A stretch of DNA of 46,604 nt from Spirochaetota bacterium (GTDB taxonomy: Bacteria; Spirochaetota; UBA4802; UBA5550). The DNA lies in contig JAJRXZ010000038.1 in the NCBI GenBank assembly GCA_024276015.1, forward strand, positions 1 through 46,604. Reading direction: 5' to 3'. This document shows, one piece after another, positions 9,551 through 18,888 of the stretch; within the stretch, counting starts at the first letter, position 1, and the number at the start of each line of letters is the position of its first letter. A program made the translations under genes and the position numbers. The notes under the pieces are model-generated. The model was not told the origin of the DNA. It made no database searches and was given only the letters and a program-made list of their open reading frames with translations.

Positions 9551-10309
9551 TTACAGTATCACTTTTCTCTGTTTTTCAAAATCAATATTTTCAAGATATG
9601 AAAAATCCGTACAATCTATAGTAAGAGGAGTTACCGAGATATAGCCTTCGGTTAATTCCGTTATATCACTGCCCTTTTCGGGGATACTTCCCATTTCTCC
9701 TTCCAGATTCATTATCATTTCATCATTGCCGCAGCAGGTTATGCTGTATGAATCTTTGTAGATCCTTTTTCCTGTAAAAGTATATTTAACTCCCCTTATT
9801 TGGTCCGCTGGCAATTCCGGATAATTAATATTAAAAAAAAGTGCCTTTCTCTCAATTTCCTTTCTGTTATCCTCAATAAAAGAATGGATAAATTCCGCTG
9901 CATCATAAAAATATTTTGAAGGCATGTGGTAACTGTCTATTGATACTGCAATACCGGTTCTTCCGAAAATAAAACCCGACCTGGCGCCGGCAACCGTACC
10001 TGAAAAGAAAAGATCGTCTCCGATATTGGAACCATGATTGATCCCCGATACGATAATATCAGGGTCAAAACAGAGATCGCTGTGCAGCGCTATACTTACG
10101 CAGTCCGCGGGATATCCCGAAACGGCAAATTTGTTATGTTCAAGTTTTTTTACTCTTAAAGCCGAATGTATCGTAAAAGCATTTGAGCAGGCGCTCACTT
10201 CTCTGTCCGGCGCAATAATACAGGTATTATAGTATTTTGACAGAACTTCGTAAAGGGAATTTAAACCCTCGGCATTAATACCATCGTCATTTGTTAACAA
10301 TATATTCAT
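9551..10309 (-). CDS. surE: 5'/3'-nucleotidase SurE
   Basis: SurE is a metal-dependent phosphatase acting on nucleoside 5'- and 3'-monophosphates and is linked to stationary-phase survival. The protein starts MNILLTNDDGINAEG with the DD metal ligands of the family, followed by SACSNAFTIHSALRV (metal-binding S/N) and VSGINHGSNIGDDLFFSGTVAGARSG, which carries the third metal-binding Asn and the nucleotide-site loop. The ATG at 10309 is preferred over a GTG two codons upstream because AAAGAG lies five bases before it. About 252 residues, normal length. Confidence 0.95.
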   Translation of the reverse strand: MNILLTNDDGINAEGLNSLYEVLSKYYNTCIIAPDREVSACSNAFTIHSALRVKKLEHNKFAVSGYPADCVSIALHSDLCFDPDIIVSGINHGSNIGDDLFFSGTVAGARSGFIFGRTGIAVSIDSYHMPSKYFYDAAEFIHSFIEDNRKEIERKALFFNINYPELPADQIRGVKYTFTGKRIYKDSYSITCCGNDEMIMNLEGEMGSIPEKGSDITELTEGYISVTPLTIDCTDFSYLENIDFEKQRKVIL

Positions 10310-10379
10310 AGTCACTCTTTAATAAAACAATAATAAATACCCTCGGCAACGAAGTATCAATTTCGGATCCATTCGTATT

Positions 10380-12707
10380 TTACAATGAGTCCTTTAACTT
10401 CAGCGCCTTTTCATTATCAGGATCGATCTTCAGAGCCAGGTCAAGAAGTTTATCTGCCTCAATAAAATTCTTAATATTAATATTGGATTTTGCATACTGG
10501 ATCACGTATTTGATTTCATCGGGATTTCGAAGATATGCCCTTTCGGAATACTCAACCGATTTTTTGTATTTTTTTATTTTCTGAAAACATATTGAGGATA
10601 TATACAAAAACTCCGTATCTTCCGGTCTTAATTCAATATATTTTTCAATCAAACCTGAAGCTGTCTCATAATCTCTTTTCCGGTTAATTAATAATTTAAT
10701 ATACTCTTTCAATGCAGCAGTATTCGATTGGTCCCCGGAATACAGGTACTCAAGCTTTTTGATCGATTCATCAAGTTTCCCCTCATGTACCATTATTTTG
10801 ATCTCTTCTAAAGTAGAATCGATCTCATCATTATTTTTAACTTCCGCTCCCTCTTTATATGATATTCTTATCATTGAAATATCATCGGTTATTTCCGACG
10901 ATGAGAGAATCGACTCATAAATACTCAATAGATCTCCGTCGTTTTCTTCAACATATTTCAAAAAGAGCGTTTCATCCTCGTTCATTATTCTTTCACTACT
11001 ATTCTCATCGAAAATCAATATGTCATCCTTCCCGTCAGAGCCTGCAATAATAATATCCCCCGCTTCCATTCCAAATATATGTACCTTGACAGGCTTCCCC
11101 TCATTATTAATGCCAAGCTTGCGAAGATACAGCTCCGATTCGATAAAGGCCGCCTTTTTATCTCTGTATAAAACCGTCCATGGGTGTTCGGCATTTACAT
11201 AATAGACTACCCCTGTTTCATTGTCAACGAGTCCCATAACAAAGGATATCAGCATGGATCCGTCAAAACTTTCGAAAACGCTCTGAAGCTCCTTTACGGA
11301 ATTTGTGATCCAGTGTTCGGGATGCTGATCCTGATCAATAGAAGAGAAGCGGTTTCTTTCTACAATGGCCTTAAAACCGGCTCCAAGTACAAGCGCTCCG
11401 CCTGCTCCCTGCATGGATTTGCCCATTGCGTCTGCATTCAAAAATGCGGCATACTGTTTTCCCTTCAGATTCAAATTATAGGAAGCGCAGATGTCTCCGC
11501 CGATCTCTTTCTCCCATTTCTTAAATTTAAACTCCTTTTTCTGTTTCAGAAAGATGTCGATCTTAATATTATCGCACTGCGCCTGATTCTTGCTCAGAGG
11601 GTCCAGCAGAAGAGAGGTCAGGTAATAATCTCCGTCCTGTATATTTTTCAATTCCTGCACTTCATCAAGAATTAACTGAAGTTTAGACATAGTTTTATGG
11701 AGCTGTTTAGTCCTCTCTTCGACTTTCTTCTCCAGATTGGTCCTCATGTCATTCACTTCAAAAGCGGCCGAAATAAACCCCTTGCTTGTGTTCAACAGTT
11801 CCCTGTCAAGTCCGCCCAGAAAAAGCTTACCCTTGCCTCCGCCGGCAAGATCAAGAGTTGCATACTCTATATCAAGAAGAGAATTTTCAATTGAGATAAG
11901 ATAAAAGAAGAGTATTGACCCCACCATTATCCCTGCAATTAGTATAAAAAGAAAAGGTCTCAGGGTCAGCCCTTTGGTGGAGCTGAAATAGAACATAAGA
12001 CCCAATTCTATCATAGCAACCAAAACAAATATATTTATAAAAATAAATTTTTGTCTGATACTGAAAGATGATTTTTCTTCAAATTCAATTTTATTCTGAA
12101 CCAGATACTTCTTAATATTTCTTCTCATCTGGCTCGTCAGTAATTCCGCTGCCACATAAGTAATTAATAAATAGATAAAAATAGCCGACATAATGCCCAC
12201 AGCTATCATTGCAGCACCAAAATTTGTGCCGATAACAGCTTCATGGATCACCACTATCACCATTACAATAGAGGCATAAAGGAAGGCAGCGTACATATCA
12301 ATTTTAGGGAGTTTCTCAAATGCTCTCAATATATCAACTGCCCTCTCGCTGCGAGGCATATCAACGAGCTCGTTATTTTTTATGTGATCATTTATTAACT
12401 CCAGATCTTTTGAAAAACACTTGACGCCGAATCTTGACAGTAATCCGAAATGAATGAAATGACCGGGTGCGTAGATACATATTGTCAATAGAGAAAAGAG
12501 AGTCACAAAATTAAATCCAACACCGCCTTTTCCGAATTGTACGGTTGTCATTAAAAAAATTGCCGTATAAATAGCAATAAGAAATCCGTATAAAGAAGTT
12601 GTAAATGCTACAGCAAAGGTGTATGAAATTTTACTTGAAACAAAATTGAAAATATTTTCGAATAACCTCAAAACCTTTAATTCAATTTTTCTTATATTTG
12701 TATCCAT
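10380..12707 (-). CDS. Membrane SpoIIE-type (PP2C) serine phosphatase with C-terminal TPRs
   Basis: About 775 residues. The first ~290 contain roughly eight membrane helices in two blocks. A linker with a coiled coil (NDMRTNLEKKVEERTKQLHK) resembles the HAMP-to-output linker of sensor proteins. The PP2C/SpoIIE domain (about 375-625) shows EIGGDICASY, NADAMGKSMQGAGGALV, IIAGSDGKDDI and DDISMIRI, which together supply the aspartate metal ligands. The last ~140 residues are TPRs (ALKEYIKLL, TEFLYISSICFQKIKKYKKSVEYSERAYLRNPDE). Such phosphatases usually act on anti-sigma-factor antagonists, but no such gene is in this window. ATG at 12707 is chosen over an upstream TTG. The neighbour upstream is a membrane cyclase, so the two may form a local signalling block. 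Confidence 0.88.
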   Translation of the reverse strand: MDTNIRKIELKVLRLFENIFNFVSSKISYTFAVAFTTSLYGFLIAIYTAIFLMTTVQFGKGGVGFNFVTLFSLLTICIYAPGHFIHFGLLSRFGVKCFSKDLELINDHIKNNELVDMPRSERAVDILRAFEKLPKIDMYAAFLYASIVMVIVVIHEAVIGTNFGAAMIAVGIMSAIFIYLLITYVAAELLTSQMRRNIKKYLVQNKIEFEEKSSFSIRQKFIFINIFVLVAMIELGLMFYFSSTKGLTLRPFLFILIAGIMVGSILFFYLISIENSLLDIEYATLDLAGGGKGKLFLGGLDRELLNTSKGFISAAFEVNDMRTNLEKKVEERTKQLHKTMSKLQLILDEVQELKNIQDGDYYLTSLLLDPLSKNQAQCDNIKIDIFLKQKKEFKFKKWEKEIGGDICASYNLNLKGKQYAAFLNADAMGKSMQGAGGALVLGAGFKAIVERNRFSSIDQDQHPEHWITNSVKELQSVFESFDGSMLISFVMGLVDNETGVVYYVNAEHPWTVLYRDKKAAFIESELYLRKLGINNEGKPVKVHIFGMEAGDIIIAGSDGKDDILIFDENSSERIMNEDETLFLKYVEENDGDLLSIYESILSSSEITDDISMIRISYKEGAEVKNNDEIDSTLEEIKIMVHEGKLDESIKKLEYLYSGDQSNTAALKEYIKLLINRKRDYETASGLIEKYIELRPEDTEFLYISSICFQKIKKYKKSVEYSERAYLRNPDEIKYVIQYAKSNINIKNFIEADKLLDLALKIDPDNEKALKLKDSL

Positions 12708-12829
12708 TATCAAACCGTTCTTTCAATTAATAATAGTTTTAATTTCTTCATTGAAAAAATCAATAACAAAATAACCATATTTGATAATTGAACCAGCCTC
12801 CGGAAGACTCTTTCGTCAGAGATATATTT

Positions 12830-14569
12830 TTATTTGTCAATCTCTTTTATCTTGTTGAAAGTATCTCTTAAGGTTCTTAATATCTTTTTCTTGTAAGAAG
12901 GGGTTATCAAACCGAGGTCAGCCTTAATTGAAAAGCCTTCCAGATTTTCTTCTATTTTAAATTCCGATCTGTCAATTTTTTCAATAAAATCAATAACACG
13001 GTAAGTATCTACTTCATAGCTTATGCCTTTGACCTTGATCTTCCCTTTTTTTTCGCAATAAATTCTATCTTTAATTAAAGCGTAACATTCATGCGATATT
13101 TGGATCTGATCCGGCTCCGCAGTACTTTCAAGTCTTGAAGCAAGGTTGACCTGAGATCCGATGATCGTATAGTCCATCCGTTCATTACTTCCAAAATTTC
13201 CAACCGTACAATAACCGGTATTAATGCCCATACGGACATGAAAGGGTTCTGAAATACCGAGATCCAGCCACTTCCTCTGTAATTCTCTGATCCTGCTTCT
13301 CATCTCAATAGCCATTGATACGCATGCAAGCGCATCTTCACGATCTCCCATGGTTTCAGGATCTCCAAAAAAGGCCATTATTGCATCGCCTATAAATTTA
13401 TCAATTGTTGCCCCATATTTAAGCGCGATCTGCGACATCTCCTCAAGATAATCATTCAGGAGATTGGTAAGGTCTTCGGTCTCAAGTCTTTCTGTTGTAG
13501 ACGTAAAATTCTTTATATCTGAAAAAAATACGGTTAATTTCTTTCTGCGCGATTCAATTTTAACATCCTGTTTTCCTGTAAAAATACTTTCCCTTATTTG
13601 AGGTGAAAGATATCTTGACAGCTTTTCCGAAAGATTCTCAAGAATCGAATTTGTTTCATTAAGTTTTTCCAATGTTCTCTGAAGTTCGTTTGTTCTCTCA
13701 GATACTTTATTTTCAAGGTTCTCAGTATAATCCTTAAGGCGATGAGCCATCTCATTAAACGTGATCGCAAGCTGTCCTATCTCATCCCTGGTTTTTGCAA
13801 TAATCTGAATATCATAATTCCCATGCGCTATTTCTCTCGACGAAGCGATCATGTTTTTAAGGGGATCCACAAGATTTTTTGCCATAATTGAAATTATTGT
13901 GATCGCAAGAATTCCAACAAAGAGGAAACTGATTATGAATTTGTACTTTGTCTTTCCGGTTATCTTTTCTATACTTTGAAAGAGTTTATTCTTTTCCAAA
14001 TTGATGTCGTTAATATAGGCACCTGTCCCTATCCACATATCTGTTCCGGGAACCATCATGGCAGTTCCCAGTTTCGGGAATAAACCCTCCTTTCCCGGTT
14101 TTGACCAGAGATATTTGTGATATATTTTTTTCTCCCTTGCAGTTCTGTCAAGCTCCCTGATTATGTATTGAGTTTTATCGGGATCCTGCAGATCCCATAA
14201 AACTTTTCCTTCAAGCGACGGTTTTGCTCCGTGTATCCTGTTTATACCGGTACCTCTTTCATACACAAAATAATAACCGTCTTTTCCGAATCTCATAGGC
14301 CGTATCAGCTTTCTGGCAAGATCAAGTTTTTCCTTTGAAGTCAGCTTATCCAGGCTGTTTATTGCAGAATATAATGTAACAGCCGCCTCTGTTGTTGACT
14401 TCAGTTCCGTTTTATATTTATCCATTAACAGCAGGTCGGCCTTTTTCATAACAAAATCCGTATAATCTTTAAATGAAATATAAAAGACAAGATATATTAA
14501 AACAAATGTAACAATGGACATTGAGAAAACAAATATCAGTAATTTTCCGTATAAACCAAACTTTTTCAT
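12830..14569 (-). CDS. Membrane class III adenylate/guanylate cyclase with Cache and HAMP domains
   Basis: About 579 residues. A first membrane helix (9-33) and a second near 208-232 flank a periplasmic single-Cache domain (FGKDGYYFVYERG, HGAKPSLEGKVLWDLQDPD, TDMWIGTGAYIND), which in the family senses small organic ligands. A HAMP domain (NLVDPLKNMIASSREIAHGNYDIQI) and coiled coil lead to the cyclase domain: LTVFFSDIKNFTS, GATIDKFIGDAIMAFFGDP and VRMGINTGYCTVGNFGSNERMDYTIIGSQVNLASRLES. The aspartates for the two metals (D in FSDIKNF and in FIGDAIM) are present. The lysine in ATIDKFIGD fits purine recognition, but ATP versus GTP use cannot be settled by eye. The ATG is chosen because AAGGTGAT lies seven bases upstream. 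Confidence 0.92.
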   Translation of the reverse strand: MKKFGLYGKLLIFVFSMSIVTFVLIYLVFYISFKDYTDFVMKKADLLLMDKYKTELKSTTEAAVTLYSAINSLDKLTSKEKLDLARKLIRPMRFGKDGYYFVYERGTGINRIHGAKPSLEGKVLWDLQDPDKTQYIIRELDRTAREKKIYHKYLWSKPGKEGLFPKLGTAMMVPGTDMWIGTGAYINDINLEKNKLFQSIEKITGKTKYKFIISFLFVGILAITIISIMAKNLVDPLKNMIASSREIAHGNYDIQIIAKTRDEIGQLAITFNEMAHRLKDYTENLENKVSERTNELQRTLEKLNETNSILENLSEKLSRYLSPQIRESIFTGKQDVKIESRRKKLTVFFSDIKNFTSTTERLETEDLTNLLNDYLEEMSQIALKYGATIDKFIGDAIMAFFGDPETMGDREDALACVSMAIEMRSRIRELQRKWLDLGISEPFHVRMGINTGYCTVGNFGSNERMDYTIIGSQVNLASRLESTAEPDQIQISHECYALIKDRIYCEKKGKIKVKGISYEVDTYRVIDFIEKIDRSEFKIEENLEGFSIKADLGLITPSYKKKILRTLRDTFNKIKEIDK

Positions 14570-14756
14570 CACAGATCACCTTAACCTACAGTTCTTTTAT
14601 TATCATATTTATACTATATAATTCATTTTTGTCAAAGCATTATAATTTAAAAAAGATTTATTAAAACAATTGCTGAATTTGGCGGGATATCTGCCGATAA
14701 ATAAATTCGGTAAAGCATGAAAACCGCAGAATTATAAAATTCCATTTACACTATAG

Positions 14757-15101
14757 CTATTCAATTAGTTCCATACTCATAAGCATCATTTCCTCGCCGT
14801 CAATATTTTCAATATTTCCCCCTCCGCATTGAGGACATAAAAAGCAGAATTCATCCATAATAAATTCTCTGCTGCAGTCAGTACAGCGAATAACAAGATC
14901 CTGATGAATAATATCAAGCTCGGCCTTTTCGGCAATCGATCTTTCTTTTATCACGTCAAAGGCATCCTTTAAAAAATGGATTTCCACTCCGCTGAATTTT
15001 CCGATCTTTACCGTAATTTTGCTGATGCCGGAAGCAGAATTTTTTTCTGCATTTTTAATGCACAATTCCAGCAGATGGCTTGCTATTGAAAATTCATGCA
15101 T
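14757..15101 (-). CDS. hypA: Hydrogenase nickel-insertion protein HypA
   Basis: 114 residues. HypA binds nickel through its N-terminal Met-His-Glu motif and delivers it, with HypB, to the hydrogenase large subunit. The protein starts MHEFSIASHLLELC and carries the structural zinc site as two CxxC pairs (CTDC and CPQC, with an extra CFLC overlap). Length is typical. The ATG overlaps the hypE stop (TGATG), so translation is coupled. It is the last gene of the hydrogenase operon; an intergenic gap of 187 bases follows before the cyclase gene, in which I see no convincing terminator. Confidence 0.96.
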   Translation of the reverse strand: MHEFSIASHLLELCIKNAEKNSASGISKITVKIGKFSGVEIHFLKDAFDVIKERSIAEKAELDIIHQDLVIRCTDCSREFIMDEFCFLCPQCGGGNIENIDGEEMMLMSMELIE

Positions 15102-16099
15102 CAGCAGATCCTTGGAAGAAGTACTCCGGCAGGAATATCAAGAATTCTCTTTGTGCCTATACCGGTTTCCAGTACTGCCTTGGAAATAAATTCGGAATCG
15201 ACTGTGCCTATCACAGCGGCATTGCTCCCATACTCATGGGATCTCATAGCTTCAACCGCTTTATCAGCGTCCTCTCTGTCAACTGCCATGACAAAAGTTC
15301 CCTCACAGGCAAGATGATAAGGTTCAAATCCAAGCAATTCGCAAATACCTTTAACCTCCCTTTTTACAGGGATCAATTCTTCCTTTAGTTTTATGCATAC
15401 ATTTGACTGCCTGGCCCATTCGTTAAGCACTGCGCTTAAACCGCCTCGTGTGGCATCCCTTATGGCCTTTATTCTTATGCCGGCCTTTATCAGAAGATCA
15501 ACAAGCGGCCATAAACTGCGGCAATCGCTTTTCAGATCGCTTTTAATATTTATACCCTCTCTCATCACAAAAATATGGGCGCCGTGTTCTCCGATACTGT
15601 TGGAAACTACGATCATATCGCCTTCGCCAATACCGGAAGAAGACAATCCGTCATAGACAATTTCACCAACACCTGTTGTATTGATATAAATTTTATCAGC
15701 ATTCCCTCTGGGTACCACCTTGGTATCTCCGGTAATAATGACGGCATTATTTTTTTTCAGTTCTTCGCTCATGGACTTTACAATTGTTTTAAGCTCGTCA
15801 ATGCCGAACCCTTCTTCAATGATAAAACCGCAGCTTATATATCCGGGCTTTGCCCCCATCATGGCCAGGTCATTGCATGTGCCGCATATAGACAGTTTTC
15901 CTATATTACCGCCGCTGAAGAATACCGGATTAACAGTATAGCTGTCTGTAGTCATAGCCATTTTCCCATCTGCAAAAAATGGCGAAGCATCTTCAAGCTT
16001 GTTCAGGGTTTCATTGGAAAAGGCTTCCAGAAAAATGTCATTGATCAGCTTCCCCGTACTTTCTCCGCCTCCGCCGTGCTCAAGCAAAATTTCTTTCAT
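15101..16099 (-). CDS. hypE: Hydrogenase maturation protein HypE (carbamoyl dehydratase)
   Basis: 332 residues. HypE dehydrates the carbamoyl group handed over by HypF to a thiocyanate on its C-terminal cysteine, the source of the CN ligands of the Fe(CN)2CO centre. The required C-terminus PRIC is exactly at the stop. The N-terminal glycine-rich start (LLEHGGGGESTGKLI), the ATP-binding AIR-synthase-like segments (FFADGKMAMTTDSYTVNP, GDTKVVPRGNADKIYINTTGVG) and DATRGGLSAVLNE are all present. It lies 27 bases after hypD and overlaps hypA. Confidence 0.97.
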   Translation of the reverse strand: MKEILLEHGGGGESTGKLINDIFLEAFSNETLNKLEDASPFFADGKMAMTTDSYTVNPVFFSGGNIGKLSICGTCNDLAMMGAKPGYISCGFIIEEGFGIDELKTIVKSMSEELKKNNAVIITGDTKVVPRGNADKIYINTTGVGEIVYDGLSSSGIGEGDMIVVSNSIGEHGAHIFVMREGINIKSDLKSDCRSLWPLVDLLIKAGIRIKAIRDATRGGLSAVLNEWARQSNVCIKLKEELIPVKREVKGICELLGFEPYHLACEGTFVMAVDREDADKAVEAMRSHEYGSNAAVIGTVDSEFISKAVLETGIGTKRILDIPAGVLLPRIC

Positions 16100-16126
16100 A
16101 TTTTTTCCCTTTGATTATTCCTATTA

Positions 16127-17260
16127 TCAGATCTTATTGAATCTTCCGTATCTGTAATATGCCGCACAGGACCCTTCGTCGGAAACCATACAAGCTCCAA
16201 GAGGTTTTCCCGGCGTACATGTTTTCCCAAAGGCTTTGCAGTCAAAAGGTTTTGCCTTGCCTTTCAATATATCTCCGCACATACAAAGTTTGTGGTCGTC
16301 AATTGAATTATCAGGCAGGTCAAAGATCAGTTCGGCATTGAGGTATGAATATTCGCTTCTTAACCGGTAGGAGCTTTGGGGAATATCGCCGACTCCCCGC
16401 CAGCGGAAAAAATCGTCTTTTTCAAAATATTTATCTATCATTTTCTGAGCCTTAATATTTCCTTCTGTTGTTACTCCTCTTTTATATTCAATTTCAAGTT
16501 CGGCTCTGTTGTCTGCAAACTGCTGTACAATCATTCTTACGGATTCCATAACATCAACAGGTTCAAAACCGGATACAACAATTGGAATTTTGTACTTATT
16601 AACAATAGGCTGATATATTTTAGCACCTGTTATAACGCTTACATGAGAAGGCGCAATAAAAGCGTCAATATTGCTGTCATCTTCACTGACAACAACTTCC
16701 ATAGGTTCCGGTACGGTCACATGATTTATATGATATAAAATGTTCTTCAGACTCTCCTTGATCTGCCTTTCAATTAATGCCGCAGTCATCGGCGTAGTTG
16801 TTTCAAAACCGATCGCAAAAAAGACAATTCTTTTGTCAGGATTCTCTTTTGCTATGTCAAGAGTATCAAGGGGCGAATAAACAAACCTTATGTCTGCTCC
16901 TTTGGCGCGCGCGTCAAAGAGACTGCCGTAACTTCCTGGAACTCTCATCATATCGCCCAGTGAAACAAGAATAACGTCCTTTTCAAGGGACATTATATAG
17001 GCGTGGTCAATTCTTTCTTTCGGCATAATGCAGACAGGGCATCCGGGTCCGTGAATAAATTCAATTGTTTCAGGCAATATCTGTTCCAGGCCATATTTTG
17101 CAATTATGTGCGTATGGCCTCCGCAGACCTCCATTATCCTGATTTTCCTGTCAATGCCGGCAATGCTTTGATCGATCCGCTCTGCTATCTTTTTAATTAT
17201 ATGGGAATCCCTGTAATCATCCAGCAGGAGTGAAAATGACAGTTTACTCTTCTTGTTCAT
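16127..17260 (-). CDS. hypD: Hydrogenase maturation protein HypD
   Basis: 377 residues. HypD, with HypC, is the scaffold on which the Fe(CN)2CO group is assembled. The three family signatures are visible: MEVCGGHTHIIAKYGL near residue 42, IHGPGCPVCIMP near residue 68, and GFETTTPMTAALIE in the middle. The C-terminal cysteine cluster for the [4Fe-4S] centre is intact (CMCGDILKGKAKPFDCKAFG, then TCTPGKPLGACMVSDEGSCAAYYRYG). Its ATG lies inside the 3' end of hypC (17-base overlap), consistent with coupled synthesis of the HypC-HypD pair. Confidence 0.97.
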   Translation of the reverse strand: MNKKSKLSFSLLLDDYRDSHIIKKIAERIDQSIAGIDRKIRIMEVCGGHTHIIAKYGLEQILPETIEFIHGPGCPVCIMPKERIDHAYIMSLEKDVILVSLGDMMRVPGSYGSLFDARAKGADIRFVYSPLDTLDIAKENPDKRIVFFAIGFETTTPMTAALIERQIKESLKNILYHINHVTVPEPMEVVVSEDDSNIDAFIAPSHVSVITGAKIYQPIVNKYKIPIVVSGFEPVDVMESVRMIVQQFADNRAELEIEYKRGVTTEGNIKAQKMIDKYFEKDDFFRWRGVGDIPQSSYRLRSEYSYLNAELIFDLPDNSIDDHKLCMCGDILKGKAKPFDCKAFGKTCTPGKPLGACMVSDEGSCAAYYRYGRFNKI

Positions 17261-17480
17261 CAGCTAATATCTCATTATAGTAATCAATTACTTCAATTGC
17301 GCTTTTTTCATCAACTTTTCTTATTGCAAAACCAACATGCAAAATAACATAATCGCCGATTTCCACAGGTTCAGGCAGCAGATCAAGCGAGGCAGATCTT
17401 GCAGCACCCATGGTATCTACAGTTATACTGTTCATTTCATGATCAATTTCAATGACTTTCGACGGAATTGCCAGACACAT
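17244..17480 (-). CDS. hypC: Hydrogenase assembly chaperone HypC
   Basis: 78 residues beginning MCLAIPSKVIEID. Cys2, exposed after Met removal, binds the iron centre being built and docks to the large subunit and HypD in this family. The remainder is the small OB-like barrel (ASLDLLPEPVEIGDYVILHVGFAIRKVDE). It starts three bases after the hypB stop and overlaps hypD. There is only one hypC/hybG copy in the window, so it presumably serves both hydrogenases. Confidence 0.97.
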   Translation of the reverse strand: MCLAIPSKVIEIDHEMNSITVDTMGAARSASLDLLPEPVEIGDYVILHVGFAIRKVDEKSAIEVIDYYNEILADEQEE

Positions 17481-17483
17481 ATG

Positions 17484-18263
17484 TTACTCCGTTTCTTTTG
17501 AATTCAAATAATTATCCCTTTCGGATTTTAAATAATCGATCCATCTGCCAATGGACTTTTCATCCTTTACCGAGACTTCAAGAATTTCAGCTTCCGGATT
17601 TAATTTTTTAACATCTTCTTTTAATCCTTCAACAGAAAAATCAAAATAATCGATCAGATCATATTTTGATATCAGTACCAGATCGGCATTTTTGAACATA
17701 ACAGGATATTTTGCAGCTTTATCATCACCTTCGGGAACAGAAATGAGCACAATATTCTTATGAGTTCCTATATCATAAACAGCAGGACAAACAAGATTGC
17801 CCACATTTTCAACAAAAATATATTCCACTCCTTCACTTTTCAGATGATGCAGTCCCTGATGTACCATAAAGGCGTCAAGATGGCATGACTGCCCCGTTGT
17901 TATCTGGTATGCTTCAACCCCTTTACCTTTAATTCTCTCTGCATCTTTATTAGTCTCCAGATCTCCTTCAAGAACAGCCATTCTATCTTTCAATATCTCA
18001 GCAGTTTTTTCCAGCAGTGAAGTTTTGCCGCTGCCCGGAGAGCTCATCAGATTTACGGCAAAAATATTTCTTTTATTAAAATGCTCTCTGATATGATCTG
18101 CCTCTTTCTGATTCTTGTCCAGAATATTTGTCAGAATTGAAAGGGTCTTTTTTTCATCAAGAAGAGGATTCATACCCTGTATATTCGATTCTCCATGATG
18201 ATCATGTACCTCATCATTCTCTTTTGACGAATCAGTAAAAAGACATCCGCAATCTTCGCACAT
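17484..18263 (-). CDS. hypB: Hydrogenase nickel GTPase HypB
   Basis: 259 residues. HypB is a GTPase of the SIMIBI class that drives nickel insertion with HypA. It opens with MCEDCGC, a version of the N-terminal CxxCGC high-affinity nickel site. A short histidine group follows (VHDHHGE); it is far smaller than the His-rich nickel stores of some species. The P-loop is NLMSSPGSGKTSLLEKT and the metal/GTPase site is ITTGQSCHLDAFMVHQGL. ENVGNLVCPA and the KYDLIDYF guanine-specificity region follow. A 122-base gap separates it from the protease gene upstream. Confidence 0.97.
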   Translation of the reverse strand: MCEDCGCLFTDSSKENDEVHDHHGESNIQGMNPLLDEKKTLSILTNILDKNQKEADHIREHFNKRNIFAVNLMSSPGSGKTSLLEKTAEILKDRMAVLEGDLETNKDAERIKGKGVEAYQITTGQSCHLDAFMVHQGLHHLKSEGVEYIFVENVGNLVCPAVYDIGTHKNIVLISVPEGDDKAAKYPVMFKNADLVLISKYDLIDYFDFSVEGLKEDVKKLNPEAEILEVSVKDEKSIGRWIDYLKSERDNYLNSKETE

Positions 18264-18385
18264 AAATCCCTCTTTAATTTATAACCGGGCACAATATATA
18301 CCCGATTATTGATTTTTATTCCATTACAGTAACAAATAATAGATTAAGCAGTATTTTTATCAAGATAAAAAATATTATGGAAAGA

Positions 18386-18865
18386 TCACTGAATAACTTC
18401 CTTTAATTTGCCTATAAGAACATCTCTAAGGGCCTGCATTTTATTCTTCAGCGTTTCGGATATTTCCAGTCCCTTTGACATATCCTCCGGGATAATACCT
18501 ATAAGTTCAATTTCATCAGGGATAGTGGATTCAAATTCCGCAGTTGCAAGCAACTCATGTATTCCGCCGGAGTGAGAAGTTATTTTTATCCTGCTTTTAA
18601 GAGACGACATAATTTCATCTTTTGTAAAAAAAACAATATCACCGGGATCCTGATCATCCCGGGATTTTTTTACAACATCAATAATGAAAAGATGTGACGC
18701 ATTTTCAATATAATGAAGAAGAGGTAGAGTCTGGGTACCTCCATCCACTACCTCAACTTTATCTGAAAATAAACTTTCTATTTCTTCTTTATATCTTTCT
18801 ACAAACCTTACGCCAAATCCTTCATCCTTCATAAGGATATTGCCGACACCAAGTACTTTCACCAT
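18386..18865 (-). CDS. hybD: Hydrogenase maturation endopeptidase (HyaD/HybD family), partner of the Hyb-type large subunit
   Basis: 159 residues. These proteases clip the C-terminal tail of the large subunit after nickel insertion. The fold starts VKVLGVGNILMKDEGFGV, with the nickel-sensing acidic residue in DEG, the second acid in FIIDVVKK, and the histidine in ITSHSGGIHELLATAEF. The gene follows the large subunit by 23 bases, so it is assigned to that enzyme. The predicted target is the histidine of DPCLACAIH, which would release a 15-residue tail. Confidence 0.93.
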   Translation of the reverse strand: MVKVLGVGNILMKDEGFGVRFVERYKEEIESLFSDKVEVVDGGTQTLPLLHYIENASHLFIIDVVKKSRDDQDPGDIVFFTKDEIMSSLKSRIKITSHSGGIHELLATAEFESTIPDEIELIGIIPEDMSKGLEISETLKNKMQALRDVLIGKLKEVIQ

Positions 18866-18888
18866 GAATTTTTTTAAAAACCTTATCT

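Noticed and set aside
11184..11675. 163-codon frame opposite the SpoIIE phosphatase gene
   Set aside because: It is antisense to a clearly conserved catalytic domain and has no protein-like pattern.
15575..16114. 179-codon frame opposite hypE
   Set aside because: Shadow of the conserved hypE gene; no independent signal.
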